Part shown: in pieces, positions 44,588 through 52,535 of the stretch
Layout: each line of letters starts with the position of its first letter
How positions within the stretch are numbered: the stretch's first letter is position 1
Assembly (NCBI RefSeq): GCF_013087515.1
Contig: NZ_JABFCN010000033.1
Span: 1-64,000, forward strand
Origin: Rhizobium sophorae
GTDB lineage: Bacteria > Pseudomonadota > Alphaproteobacteria > Rhizobiales > Rhizobiaceae
Direction: 5' to 3'
Length of the DNA: 64,000 bases
The notes under the pieces: model-generated
What the model saw: the letters and a program-made list of their open reading frames with translations, nothing else
Databases searched by the model: none
Told to the model about the DNA's origin: nothing
Made by a program: the position numbers and the translations under genes

Positions 44588-44644
44588 AGAAGATCGTGCG
44601 CTTCGACGTCATAAACCATTCTGTTTTTGTCAAGGGATGCGACA

Positions 44645-45997
44645 ATGTCCGACTGTCTGGTCGCCAAGTATGGCGACGCGCGGTTCCCGCGCTACACGAG
44701 CTATCCAACGGCGCCAGCCTTTTCAGCCACGGTGGGGCCGGATGAATATGCGAGGGGACTCGCCAACATCGCAAAAGCCGGACCCGTCTCCGTCTATCTC
44801 CACGTCCCGTTCTGCCGCTCAATGTGCTGGTACTGCGGTTGTCACACGAGCATCACCCGGCAGGATGGTCCGGTTCGCGAATACCTGGATGTCCTGAGCC
44901 AGGAGATCGAGCTTGTATCCTTTGCTGCCGAAAACGACGTCCCCGTCAAGAACGTTCATTTCGGTGGCGGCACTCCTACGATCATGAAGCCGCAGGAGTT
45001 TGCCGCAATCATGGCAAAGCTGCGGAGCGCGTTCAGGTTTGAGGCAGATGCGAGCATCGCGGCTGAAATCGATCCACGCACATTGGCCGTTCCGATGATC
45101 GAAGCGCTCGGCGAAAGCGGTGTCGATCGCGCAAGCCTCGGCGTTCAGAGCTTTGATCCAATCGTGCAAGCCGCGATCAACCGAACACAATCCTTCGAGC
45201 AGACGGAGATTGCGGTCAGCGGGCTACGCTCCGTGGGTATCTCCAGCATCAATTTCGATCTGATATACGGCCTTCCGAACCAGACCGTGCAATCCTGCAT
45301 CGACACCGTCAGACTGGCCGCGCAGCTGCGTCCGGAGCGTTTCGCCGTTTTCGGTTATGCGCACATACCGGCCTTCAAGAAGCACCAGCGCCTCATAGAT
45401 GAAGCGTTGCTTCCGGATGCAAAACAGCGAAACGAGCAGGCCGAAGCCATCGCGGAAGAGCTTGTAAAGGCCGGATATGCGCGCATCGGGCTCGATCATT
45501 TTGCGCTGCCGGACGATCAACTCGCGATCGCTGCGCGCAACGGCACGATGAGAAGGAATTTCCAAGGTTACACGACGGATGATTGCGATACGCTGATCGG
45601 CCTCGGTGCTTCGGCGATCGGGCGGCTGCCGATCGGCTATGTCCAGAACCATGTGCCATTGGGGCTATATCAGGAGCGGGTTGCTTCCGGCATCCTGCCG
45701 ACAGCCAAGGGATATCTTTTCACCGAGGAGGATAAGCTCCGGGCCAAAATAATCGAACGGCTTATGTGTGATTTCGAAGTCGATCTCGCAGGATTGAGCA
45801 AAGCGTCGGGTTTTGACATCGACTTCCTCATCGACCGAAACGATCGGCTCGGTGAGCTTGTTGCCGATGGCGTCGCGGCGATTTGCGGAGATCGGATTGT
45901 TGTGTCTCAAGGCGCACGGTTCATGGTCCGCGCTGTTGCGGCGGCATTCGACGCCTATTTCGGTTCGCACGGGCGCACGCACAGCAAGGCCGCTTGA
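44645..45997 (+). CDS. hemN: Oxygen-independent coproporphyrinogen III oxidase
   Basis: Radical-SAM enzyme of 450 residues that oxidatively decarboxylates coproporphyrinogen III without oxygen, supplying haem for the cbb3 oxidase and haem-based sensors when oxygen is scarce. It has the Fe-S motif 'HVPFCRSMCWYCGCH' (C-x3-C-x2-C-x-C, about 58-68), the glycine motif 'HFGGGTPT', 'GVDRASLGVQSFDP' and the HemN C-terminal domain. The N-terminal 'PRYTSYPTAPAFS' is diagnostic of true HemN rather than HemW. AAGGGA precedes the ATG at 44645. It is followed by a hemerythrin-like gene in the same direction. Confidence 0.93.
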   Translation: MSDCLVAKYGDARFPRYTSYPTAPAFSATVGPDEYARGLANIAKAGPVSVYLHVPFCRSMCWYCGCHTSITRQDGPVREYLDVLSQEIELVSFAAENDVPVKNVHFGGGTPTIMKPQEFAAIMAKLRSAFRFEADASIAAEIDPRTLAVPMIEALGESGVDRASLGVQSFDPIVQAAINRTQSFEQTEIAVSGLRSVGISSINFDLIYGLPNQTVQSCIDTVRLAAQLRPERFAVFGYAHIPAFKKHQRLIDEALLPDAKQRNEQAEAIAEELVKAGYARIGLDHFALPDDQLAIAARNGTMRRNFQGYTTDDCDTLIGLGASAIGRLPIGYVQNHVPLGLYQERVASGILPTAKGYLFTEEDKLRAKIIERLMCDFEVDLAGLSKASGFDIDFLIDRNDRLGELVADGVAAICGDRIVVSQGARFMVRAVAAAFDAYFGSHGRTHSKAA

Positions 45998-46064
45998 GCG
46001 AGAAACCAGCCCTCGTTCGGCGCCCTGCCATGGTCCGCCAGCTTGTTGCTGCAGAGGTAATAGG

Positions 46065-46559
46065 ATGAAGAACCCAATCCCGGATGGTTTCGGAGAACTC
46101 GAGAGCTGCTATGAGCAGCTTATGTCGTGGTGCGACGTGTTGCAGGCAATTGCCGACTTTCTGCCTTGCCATATCGATGAAAGCCTCTGCCGCCGTCTTT
46201 CACGCGGTCTGATCCCGCTGTTGCTGACGACGCACCGGCTCGAAGAGCACTTGGTCTCGTCGGCGCTCGGACTGATCATGGAGGTCGAGGAGCTGTCCGA
46301 TGCGAGGGAACGCCGGCAAGCCGGTCGCCTATTCGATCATGATGCGGCTCAGCACCTCGTCTTCACGCTGGACACCCTGAGCGAGGGGCGCTGCCGGCTC
46401 TCCTGGGAAGCCGTAGGATATCAGCTGCGTTCGTTCTTCTGTTCGATGCGCCGGCATATCAAGTCGGAGCGGGAGATCGTCAGGTTGCTTCAACGGGCAA
46501 TGAAGGACGAACCGCCGTCGCGTCCGCCCGATGCAGATGCGCAAACGGAGGCGGCCTGA
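46065..46559 (+). CDS. Hemerythrin-like (HHE-type) helical protein
   Basis: All-helical protein of 164 residues. His/Glu-rich helices (CHIDESLCRRLSRGLIPLLLTTHRLEEHLVSSAL, about 36-70; FDHDAAQHLVFTLD, about 88-101; FFCSMRRHIKSEREIVRLL, about 128-146) match the spacing of a hemerythrin-type di-iron bundle, which binds oxygen or NO. The match is by pattern, not by close homology. The frame is open far upstream inside hemN; the ATG at 46065 follows GAGG. It lies 67 bases after hemN and probably shares its promoter. Confidence 0.65.
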   Translation: MKNPIPDGFGELESCYEQLMSWCDVLQAIADFLPCHIDESLCRRLSRGLIPLLLTTHRLEEHLVSSALGLIMEVEELSDARERRQAGRLFDHDAAQHLVFTLDTLSEGRCRLSWEAVGYQLRSFFCSMRRHIKSEREIVRLLQRAMKDEPPSRPPDADAQTEAA

Positions 46560-46623
46560 GCAATGCGACGCGGCCGCGAGCTGCCGTGCCGATAATCGCG
46601 AAGCCGCACGCGCTGAACGTGAC

Positions 46624-46657
46624 GGTGCGGACGGCGCGCAAGCGTGCCGTCCGCACC
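46624..46657. terminator. Perfect hairpin between convergent genes
   Basis: GGTGCGGACGGC and GCCGTCCGCACC form a 12-bp stem between the hemerythrin-like gene and pseudoazurin. There is no T-run on either side. The symmetric position suggests a shared transcription end. Confidence 0.55.
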
Positions 46658-46667
46658 TGTCGGTCAA

Positions 46668-47126
46668 TCACTGGGTGATCTGAGCAGGGGTGATCTGCGC
46701 GAGGTCGGCATCCAGCCTCTTACGCGCCATGTTCGGCACCTTGGCGATCTTGATCGCGTCAAGATTGGCCGGGCTGTCGCCGACCTGGATCAATACAACC
46801 ATGCCCATGCCCACATGCGGCGTGCACTTCAAGACATATGCGCCCGGAATGTCGAACTTCGCCTGATACTGCTCGCTCGGCCTGGATTTGAACTCAGGAA
46901 CGCCATCGGGAATGAGACCCTTGAACGTCTCGACGTTGTGGCTCTTGTCCGTTGGAATGAACGTGACAGTCTCGCCCGGAGCAATCTTCAGGAAGCCGGG
47001 CTCAAACACCATCGCGCCGTCTGCGCCTTTGTTCAGCATCTGAACCTGGTGGTCAGCAGCCATCAACGGTGCAGCCGAAGCGATCAAGGCTGCCGTTGCA
47101 GCGATCAGACCGAATTTCAAACGCAT
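46668..47126 (-). CDS. paz: Pseudoazurin, periplasmic blue copper protein
   Basis: Type I copper protein of 152 residues. The signal peptide ends SAAPLMAA (about 24). Copper ligands are His in 'TDKSHNVETF' and Cys, His and Met in 'LKCTPHVGMGM'. It carries electrons in the periplasm, in other rhizobia to nitrite or nitrous oxide reductase, and is usually FNR/NnrR controlled. No denitrification reductase is visible here, so it may serve the cbb3 branch or genes outside the window. AGGAGAT supports the ATG at 47126; 47132 is also possible. Confidence 0.9.
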   Translation of the reverse strand: MRLKFGLIAATAALIASAAPLMAADHQVQMLNKGADGAMVFEPGFLKIAPGETVTFIPTDKSHNVETFKGLIPDGVPEFKSRPSEQYQAKFDIPGAYVLKCTPHVGMGMVVLIQVGDSPANLDAIKIAKVPNMARKRLDADLAQITPAQITQ

Positions 47127-47198
47127 TTGCATATCTCCTGTTCTCCGAGGTCCAAAGCGGCCTCTCAAACATCTTTAAAGACATGCTGGACCGGGCTC

Positions 47199-47212
47199 TT
47201 TGACGCCGGTCA
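47199..47212. promoter_or_regulatory. FNR-like palindrome upstream of pseudoazurin
   Basis: TTGACGCCGGTCAA is a perfect palindrome (also TTTGAC/GTCAAA one base further out), eight of ten consensus positions, 73 bases before the ATG. Confidence 0.6.
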
Positions 47213-47513
47213 AAGGGGTCACAACAAGAAACTGTCCTAAAGTCCGCTAAGGTCGAACGGACCCTGAACTTTCGCCATGGACGAGCATCGCCGTCTGCCG
47301 GCTGGTCGCGAACGTCCTAGCGACGGTCGAAACGCTCATTCCTTTGGGCTATTTCCTTGCGCACTTGCTGCTTCCATCCATCGTTGAGGGGGCGGCCGAC
47401 GGCCCTGCCTCCTATATCCAGGAATTGTTCTAGCCTTGCTCGCATGGCATCCGATTAAAAACAGCTCGCCCAGTCACCCTGTGTAACCTCGGCGTAACTG
47501 AGCGTTGATCGGG
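47213..47513. other. Gap of about 300 bases, nothing recognised
   Basis: Between the pseudoazurin promoter and the 3' end of the outer-membrane pseudogene. No frame, repeat or hairpin stands out. Confidence 0.4.
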
Positions 47514-48298
47514 TTAAAAGCGTATCACCATTCCGAGAATCGGGTCTTGCTGCAGCACGTCGAATACGAAGCCGTCCTTGCTATAGTCGACACCCAAGGC
47601 ACGGTAACCGACGACCGCCGAAATGGTGTCGTTGAAACGGTAGCCGATCGCGGCGGCAATGTCCCAATCGAGGTCGGCTTGGCCGGCACCGATAAGCCCC
47701 CATCCGGTCAGATAGATCTCAGGCGTGATCACGTAATTTCCACGAAATCCGGCCATCGCATCCACCCATGTCGCGCCGTCGTTTCGCGACACACCATCAA
47801 GAATGCCGCCGCTGAACGAGAGATCGGTATCGACAGACCACACCCTTGCCCCGCCGACGACATCAAGGCGAGCGGAATTGTCGTCGATGATCGAGTAGCC
47901 AACGCCGAGCAAACCGGCAAACGTTTCCGTTGTGACCTCGACGCTGGAGGCGACGATCCCTCTGGGTGTGCCGGCGGAGCCCGATATATACATGACGTCG
48001 CCGAAGATACTGTAACGGTCGTACCTAGCCTCGCCGATCGCCATGGCGCCGAAGTCGAGACGGTCAAGGATATCGCTGAAATTCGCATCCACTTCAATTG
48101 TGGGTAGCCCAAATTGCGCGACGTTGCCGGAAAGTCCTGCCGCCCAGAAATAGGGGGCAAATGCGAACGTCCACCCTTCTTCGGTTTCGGCTTACTGAAG
48201 CTTCGGTGTCATCGGCGAATAGGCGTCAGCAGCCATGACGCCACCCGTAACAGAAAACTCCCAATGAACGTCAGAGTAAGCGCGGCTCTAAGTTTCAT
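47514..48298 (-). pseudogene. Broken outer-membrane beta-barrel protein gene
   Basis: An intact start survives: GGAGGGGG, then ATG at 48298 and the signal-like MKLRAALTLTFIGSFL. The next segment (VTGGVMAADAYSPMTPKLQ) is in another frame, and a TAA (48194-48192) interrupts it before 'AETEEGWTFAFAPYFWAAGLSG'. From there to 47514 the frame is intact for about 226 codons and shows alternating beta-barrel strands ending in Phe (LGMVIRF), typical of OmpA/porin-like barrels. One frameshift plus one stop in the leader make it non-functional unless it is re-initiated at the GTG at 48092. Confidence 0.75.
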
Positions 48299-48637
48299 CT
48301 TTCCCCCTCCAGCAAACTCTAGGCGTTTGGGTCAGCTCTAAAAGGCGCCAGGTTTAATCACGACTGATTACGTTATTTCGCAAGTAAAAGTTTCTCACGT
48401 TGTGTCTTATTTGCTAGGATGCAAGTGTAGGCGCATACACCCTGTCTGCTGTGAGAATATCACGCCAGTAAGATATTAACAAACAGTTGACTGCTAAGCG
48501 TATTGACGCGGTTGCCACATTAGCGACGGCAGTCAAGGAACATTCGAAGGTAGACCGGAGATCCGGTCATTGATGCAAATCAACAAATAGTCCGCGCGGA
48601 TGGGGTAAGTATGGCTGCTGCAAAAAAGGGGGGACCG
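48299..48637. other. AT-rich regulatory interval with FNR box
   Basis: Holds the FNR box at 48570-48583 and a perfect dyad TAATCA-CGAC-TGATTA at 48355-48370, 57 bases upstream of the pseudogene start. No gene is seen. Confidence 0.5.
48570..48583 (+). promoter_or_regulatory. Perfect FNR/FixK box upstream of the DUF3604 operon
   Basis: TTGATGCAAATCAA matches all ten consensus positions of TTGAT-N4-ATCAA. It lies 54 bases before the ATG at 48638. Confidence 0.8.
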
Positions 48638-50578
48638 ATGAACAAGACATCTGCCAAATTGATTATTGCGGGGCTCGTAAGCCTGGGCTCTGCCTTGCCC
48701 GCAGCCACACAGGAGACCACCGATATCGGCACTCTGGACAGCGCGAAGGCCGGGAAGGCGTTTTCCAGCAAACCCGTCTACTCGCCCTATGCGGGGCGCA
48801 ATTTTCCGACCCGACCGCTATTCGGGGACACGCATCTCCACACCGGAGCCTCCTTCGATGCCGGCGCTTTCGGGGCACGGTTGACGCCTCGCGACGCTTA
48901 CCGCTTCGCCCGCGGCGAGGAGATCACGGCGTCGAGCGGCCAGCCTGCCAAGCTGTCACGGCCGCTCGACTTTCTGGTGGTGGCCGACCACTCCGACAAC
49001 ATGGGCATGTTCCCGGACCTCTTTGCCGGCAAGCCGGATGTCATCGCCGATCCGCAGGCCAAGACCTGGTACGACATGATCAAGTCGGGTCAGGGCGCCA
49101 CGGCGGCGCTCGAAATCATCTTCAGCTTCGGCAAGGGAACGCTGCCAAAGAGCATGATCTACGGGCCGGATACGCGTCCCTACAAAAACGCGTGGCAGGA
49201 CACGATAAAGGCCGCCGAGGAATATAACGATCCGGGACGGTTCACGGCCTTCATCGGCTACGAATGGACCTCGAACACGGGAGGCAACAATCTGCATCGC
49301 AATGTCATCTTCCGCGACAATGCCGATAAGGCCGACCAGGTCGTGCCCTATACGACGCTTAAGCCGTTGGGCAGCGACAATCCGCGCGATCTATGGAAGT
49401 GGATGCAGGCCTATGAGGACAAGACCGGCGGCAACGTGCTGGCGATTGCGCACAACGGCAATCTGTCCAACGGCCGCATGTTCCCGTTGATCGAATCCTT
49501 CACCGGCAAGCCAGTCGACAAAGAATATGTTGAGCAGCGCTCCAGGTGGGAACGCCTCTACGAGACGACGCAGACGAAGGGCACGGGCGAGGCGCATCCG
49601 GCGCTCTCGCCCAATGACGAGTTTGCGGATTTCGAGATCTGGGACTTCGGCAATCTCGACGCCAGCGTGCCGAAGACGCCTGACATGCTCGAGTTCGAAT
49701 ATGCACGGTCCGCGCTGAAGAACGGCCTCAAGCTCGAAGCTGAACTCGGCACGAACCCCTACAAGTTCGGGCTGGTCGGCAGCTCCGACGCGCATACGGG
49801 CCTTGCGGCCATGGAAGAGGAAAACTTCTTCGGAAAGACCACGCCGCAGGAGCCGAGCCCGGAGCGCCTGACGGCAACTTTTGTCAAGGATGCCAAGACG
49901 GGCATCACCGTGATGGACTGGGAGGTCGGCGCGTCGGGCTACGCGGCTGTATGGGCGGCGGAAAACACGCGCGAGTCGATCTGGGACGCCATGCAGCGCA
50001 AGGAAACCTATGCCACAACCGGACCGCGCATGGCCGTGCGCTTCTTCGGCGGGTGGGATTTCGAGCCGGCCGATGCCGAGAGCCGCAACCCCGGCGCGAT
50101 CGGCTACAGCAAGGGCGTTCCCATGGGCGGCGATCTGACAGCAGCGCCAGAAGGCAAGGCGCCGTCATTTCTCGTCGCCGCGCTGCGAGATCCGATTGGA
50201 GCCAATCTCGACCGTTACCAGATCGTCAAGGGCTGGCTCGACGACAAGGGCGAGACACATGAGCAGGTGTATGACGTCACCTCGGGCGGGGACCGCAAAC
50301 CGGGCGCCGACGGCAAGGTGCCATCGGTCGGCAGCACCGTCGACATCGAGAACGCGACATGGACCAACACCATCGGTGCGCCGGAACTGATCGCTGTGTG
50401 GAAGGACCCCAGCTTCGATCCGAAGCAGAAAGCCTTCTACTACGGACGCGTCATCGAGATACCGACGCCGCGGTGGACCGCCTATGATGCCAAACGCTTT
50501 GGAACGAAGCCGCTTGAGGGTACGCGGATGACTGTCACCGAACGCGCCTATACCTCGCCGATCTGGTACACGCCGTGA
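48638..50578 (+). CDS. Exported DUF3604 protein, PHP-like metal-dependent hydrolase
   Basis: Protein of 646 residues with a Sec signal (MNKTSAKLIIAGLVSLGSALPAATQ). DUF3604 proteins have a PHP/amidohydrolase-like metal centre. Here 'LFGDTHLHTGASFDAGAFG' (about 64-82), 'DFLVVADHSDNMGMFPD' (about 114-130), 'FIGYEWTSNTGGNNLHRNVIF' (about 208-228), 'VLAIAHNGNLSNG' and 'LVGSSDAHTGLA' (about 383-394) supply the His/Asp ligands. The substrate is unknown. AAGGGGGG precedes the ATG. It is the first gene of a tightly overlapping three-gene operon, with a perfect FNR box upstream. Confidence 0.87.
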   Translation: MNKTSAKLIIAGLVSLGSALPAATQETTDIGTLDSAKAGKAFSSKPVYSPYAGRNFPTRPLFGDTHLHTGASFDAGAFGARLTPRDAYRFARGEEITASSGQPAKLSRPLDFLVVADHSDNMGMFPDLFAGKPDVIADPQAKTWYDMIKSGQGATAALEIIFSFGKGTLPKSMIYGPDTRPYKNAWQDTIKAAEEYNDPGRFTAFIGYEWTSNTGGNNLHRNVIFRDNADKADQVVPYTTLKPLGSDNPRDLWKWMQAYEDKTGGNVLAIAHNGNLSNGRMFPLIESFTGKPVDKEYVEQRSRWERLYETTQTKGTGEAHPALSPNDEFADFEIWDFGNLDASVPKTPDMLEFEYARSALKNGLKLEAELGTNPYKFGLVGSSDAHTGLAAMEEENFFGKTTPQEPSPERLTATFVKDAKTGITVMDWEVGASGYAAVWAAENTRESIWDAMQRKETYATTGPRMAVRFFGGWDFEPADAESRNPGAIGYSKGVPMGGDLTAAPEGKAPSFLVAALRDPIGANLDRYQIVKGWLDDKGETHEQVYDVTSGGDRKPGADGKVPSVGSTVDIENATWTNTIGAPELIAVWKDPSFDPKQKAFYYGRVIEIPTPRWTAYDAKRFGTKPLEGTRMTVTERAYTSPIWYTP

Positions 50579-51501
50579 CTGCGATGCCGGCGGTTGAACC
50601 GGCCGCCGGATCGTCGTCCGGCCCAGCATACGGCAAAGTGAAGGCGATCCTGTTGAAACGTGTGTTGAGGGAGCCGCTGGCCCACTTCTTGGCTCTCGCG
50701 CTGCTGATCTTTGCGGGTTACGGGCTCTTGGGCGCCGAGGAAGACAAGCCGGACAGCATTGTCGTCACGGCGCCGAAGATCGAGCAGATGGCAACCGTGT
50801 TCACAAAGACCTGGCAGCGCTCGCCAACAGCCGAGGACCTGAAGGGCCTGATCGACGATCATGTGAAGGAGGAAATTCTGGTACGCCAAGCGCTGGAGCT
50901 CGGGCTCGACAGGGACGACACAGTGGTTCGTCGCCGCCTGCGCCAGAAGATGGAATTCCTGAACGCCGCCGACGCAGAAGCGCTGGCACCGACCGATGCG
51001 GAGCTGGACGCCTATCTGATAGCCAATGCAGCCGTGTTCGAAACCGGTTCGATGCTGGCCTTCCAGCAGGTGTACTTCAACCCTCAGCGGCGCGGCGACA
51101 CGATCGCACAGGACGCAGCTTCCGTCCTCGAAGCGCTGCTGACCGATTCGGCCACGGATCGCACCCAATTTGGCGACCCCACGCTGCTTCCGCCCGACCT
51201 GCCGCTTTCGAGCAAGATATCGATCGACCAAACCTTCGGCGCCGATTTCGCGGAAAAACTAGACAAGGCTCCGCTGGGTCAATGGATGGGTCCCGTCGAT
51301 TCCGGCTTCGGGCTGCACCTGATCCGCGTGACGAAGCGTGTGCCCGGCCGGGTGCCGGCGCTCGAGGAGGTGCGCGACGCCGTTTCGCGGGAGTGGACGA
51401 ACGCCAAGCGCAAGGAACTCGAGGACCAACGCTTCGCCGAACTCTTCAAGCGCTATGTGGTCAGCATCGAAAGCCCCACCGGCGCGGCCATCCACCCATG
51501 A
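50575..51501 (+). CDS. Membrane-anchored parvulin-type peptidyl-prolyl isomerase
   Basis: Protein of 308 residues. One N-terminal membrane helix (LAHFLALALLIFAGYGLLG, about 35-53) anchors a periplasmic part with a SurA/PpiC-like N-terminal region ('LIDDHVKEEILVRQALELGLDRDDTVVRRRLRQKMEF', about 89-126) and a parvulin domain (about 165-265, ending 'PVDSGFGLHLIRVTKRVPG'). It would assist folding of an exported protein, most simply the DUF3604 product. GTG at 50575 overlaps the upstream stop by four bases. Confidence 0.82.
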   Translation: MTAMPAVEPAAGSSSGPAYGKVKAILLKRVLREPLAHFLALALLIFAGYGLLGAEEDKPDSIVVTAPKIEQMATVFTKTWQRSPTAEDLKGLIDDHVKEEILVRQALELGLDRDDTVVRRRLRQKMEFLNAADAEALAPTDAELDAYLIANAAVFETGSMLAFQQVYFNPQRRGDTIAQDAASVLEALLTDSATDRTQFGDPTLLPPDLPLSSKISIDQTFGADFAEKLDKAPLGQWMGPVDSGFGLHLIRVTKRVPGRVPALEEVRDAVSREWTNAKRKELEDQRFAELFKRYVVSIESPTGAAIHP

Positions 51502-52493
51502 CGCGGCTTGCGGAACTGCTCGCCGTGCTAATGCCGGTGTTCCTGGCCACGTCCGGCATGGCCCATGAGATCAGGCCGGCCTATCTCGACATGCGCGAAA
51601 CCGCTCCGGACGAGTTCGCCGTGGTGTGGAAGGTGCCGGCGCAGGGCGACATGCGTCTCGGGCTATATGCAAGTCTGCCGAAGCCGTGCATCGAGAAAGC
51701 CGAATCGGTGAGGTTGATCGTGAACGGAGCTTATCTGGAGCGAAGGACCGTCGCCTGTGCAGGGGGATTGAGGGGCGGCGAGATCGGCATCAACGGCCTC
51801 AAGTCGACCATGACCGAAGCACTCGTCCGCATCGAATACGAGAACGGCGACACGGAGGTCGTGCGCCTGATGCCGGACGCGCCCTCCTTCACCGCAGCCG
51901 GCGCACAAACCAGCCTCGAGGTCGCCCGGACTTATTTCCTGCTGGGCGTCGACCACATACTCTCGGGTCTCGATCACCTGCTCTTCGTACTGGCGCTCAT
52001 GTTACTCATTCGAGACCGCTGGATGCTGGTCAAGACGATCACGGCCTTTACGATCGCGCACAGCATCACGCTGGCTGGAGCGTCGCTCGGATATTTCAGT
52101 TTGCCGCAGAAACCGGTGGAAGCGACGATCGCCCTCAGCATTGCATTCGTCGCAAGCGAACTGATCAAGATCAAACCGGGCGAAAGGCGGTTATCCGAGA
52201 GCTACCCCTGGGTCGTGGCCTTCGTGTTCGGGCTGTTGCACGGTTTCGGTTTTGCCGGCGCCCTGAGGGAAATCGGCTTGCCGCAATCCGATGTGCCGCT
52301 GAGCCTGCTGACATTCAACCTGGGTGTCGAAGCGGGTCAGTTGATCTTCGTCACCGCGATGCTGGTCGTGCTTCGGGCAGCAGGCTCGCTGAGCACGATA
52401 CAGCCCGCACCGGCGCGTCAGTTCGGCGCCTACATAATCGGGACCGCCGCGATGCTGTGGCTGGTTTCGCGGATCGCCGGGTTGGCGGCGTGA
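51498..52493 (+). CDS. HupE/UreJ-like membrane protein
   Basis: Protein of 331 residues. A signal peptide (ends SGMA) precedes a periplasmic domain starting HEIRPAYLDM, typical of the HupE_UreJ_2 family. A membrane part from about residue 150 has six helices, with 'LLGVDHILSGLDHLLFVLALM', 'TIAHSITLAGASLGYF', 'GLLHGFGFAGALREIGLP' and 'FNLGVEAGQLIFV'. Related HupE and UreJ proteins move nickel or cobalt. The conserved His and Asp in the helices could bind metal. ATG overlaps the parvulin stop (ATGA). Its partners suggest a metal supply for the DUF3604 hydrolase, which is inference. Confidence 0.83.
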   Translation: MTRLAELLAVLMPVFLATSGMAHEIRPAYLDMRETAPDEFAVVWKVPAQGDMRLGLYASLPKPCIEKAESVRLIVNGAYLERRTVACAGGLRGGEIGINGLKSTMTEALVRIEYENGDTEVVRLMPDAPSFTAAGAQTSLEVARTYFLLGVDHILSGLDHLLFVLALMLLIRDRWMLVKTITAFTIAHSITLAGASLGYFSLPQKPVEATIALSIAFVASELIKIKPGERRLSESYPWVVAFVFGLLHGFGFAGALREIGLPQSDVPLSLLTFNLGVEAGQLIFVTAMLVVLRAAGSLSTIQPAPARQFGAYIIGTAAMLWLVSRIAGLAA

Positions 52494-52518
52494 GCTGAGC
52501 AAAATGCGCCTCAGCTCA
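52491..52518. terminator. Hairpin between convergent operons
   Basis: TGAGCTGAG and CTCAGCTCA pair around a ten-base loop and overlap the hupE-like stop codon. There is no T-run. It separates this operon from the hybrid FixL gene. Confidence 0.45.
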
Positions 52519-52535
52519 GAAGGGTCACCCTGGAG

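Larger units (their letters stand above)
43898..44644. other. Interval with two FNR-type boxes and one possible minus-strand gene
   Basis: Apart from the DUF1488-like frame (43959-44315, minus) nothing here looks coding. A plus-strand frame at 44151-44483 runs antisense to that gene and over the box at 44421, and is taken as a shadow. Confidence 0.4.
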
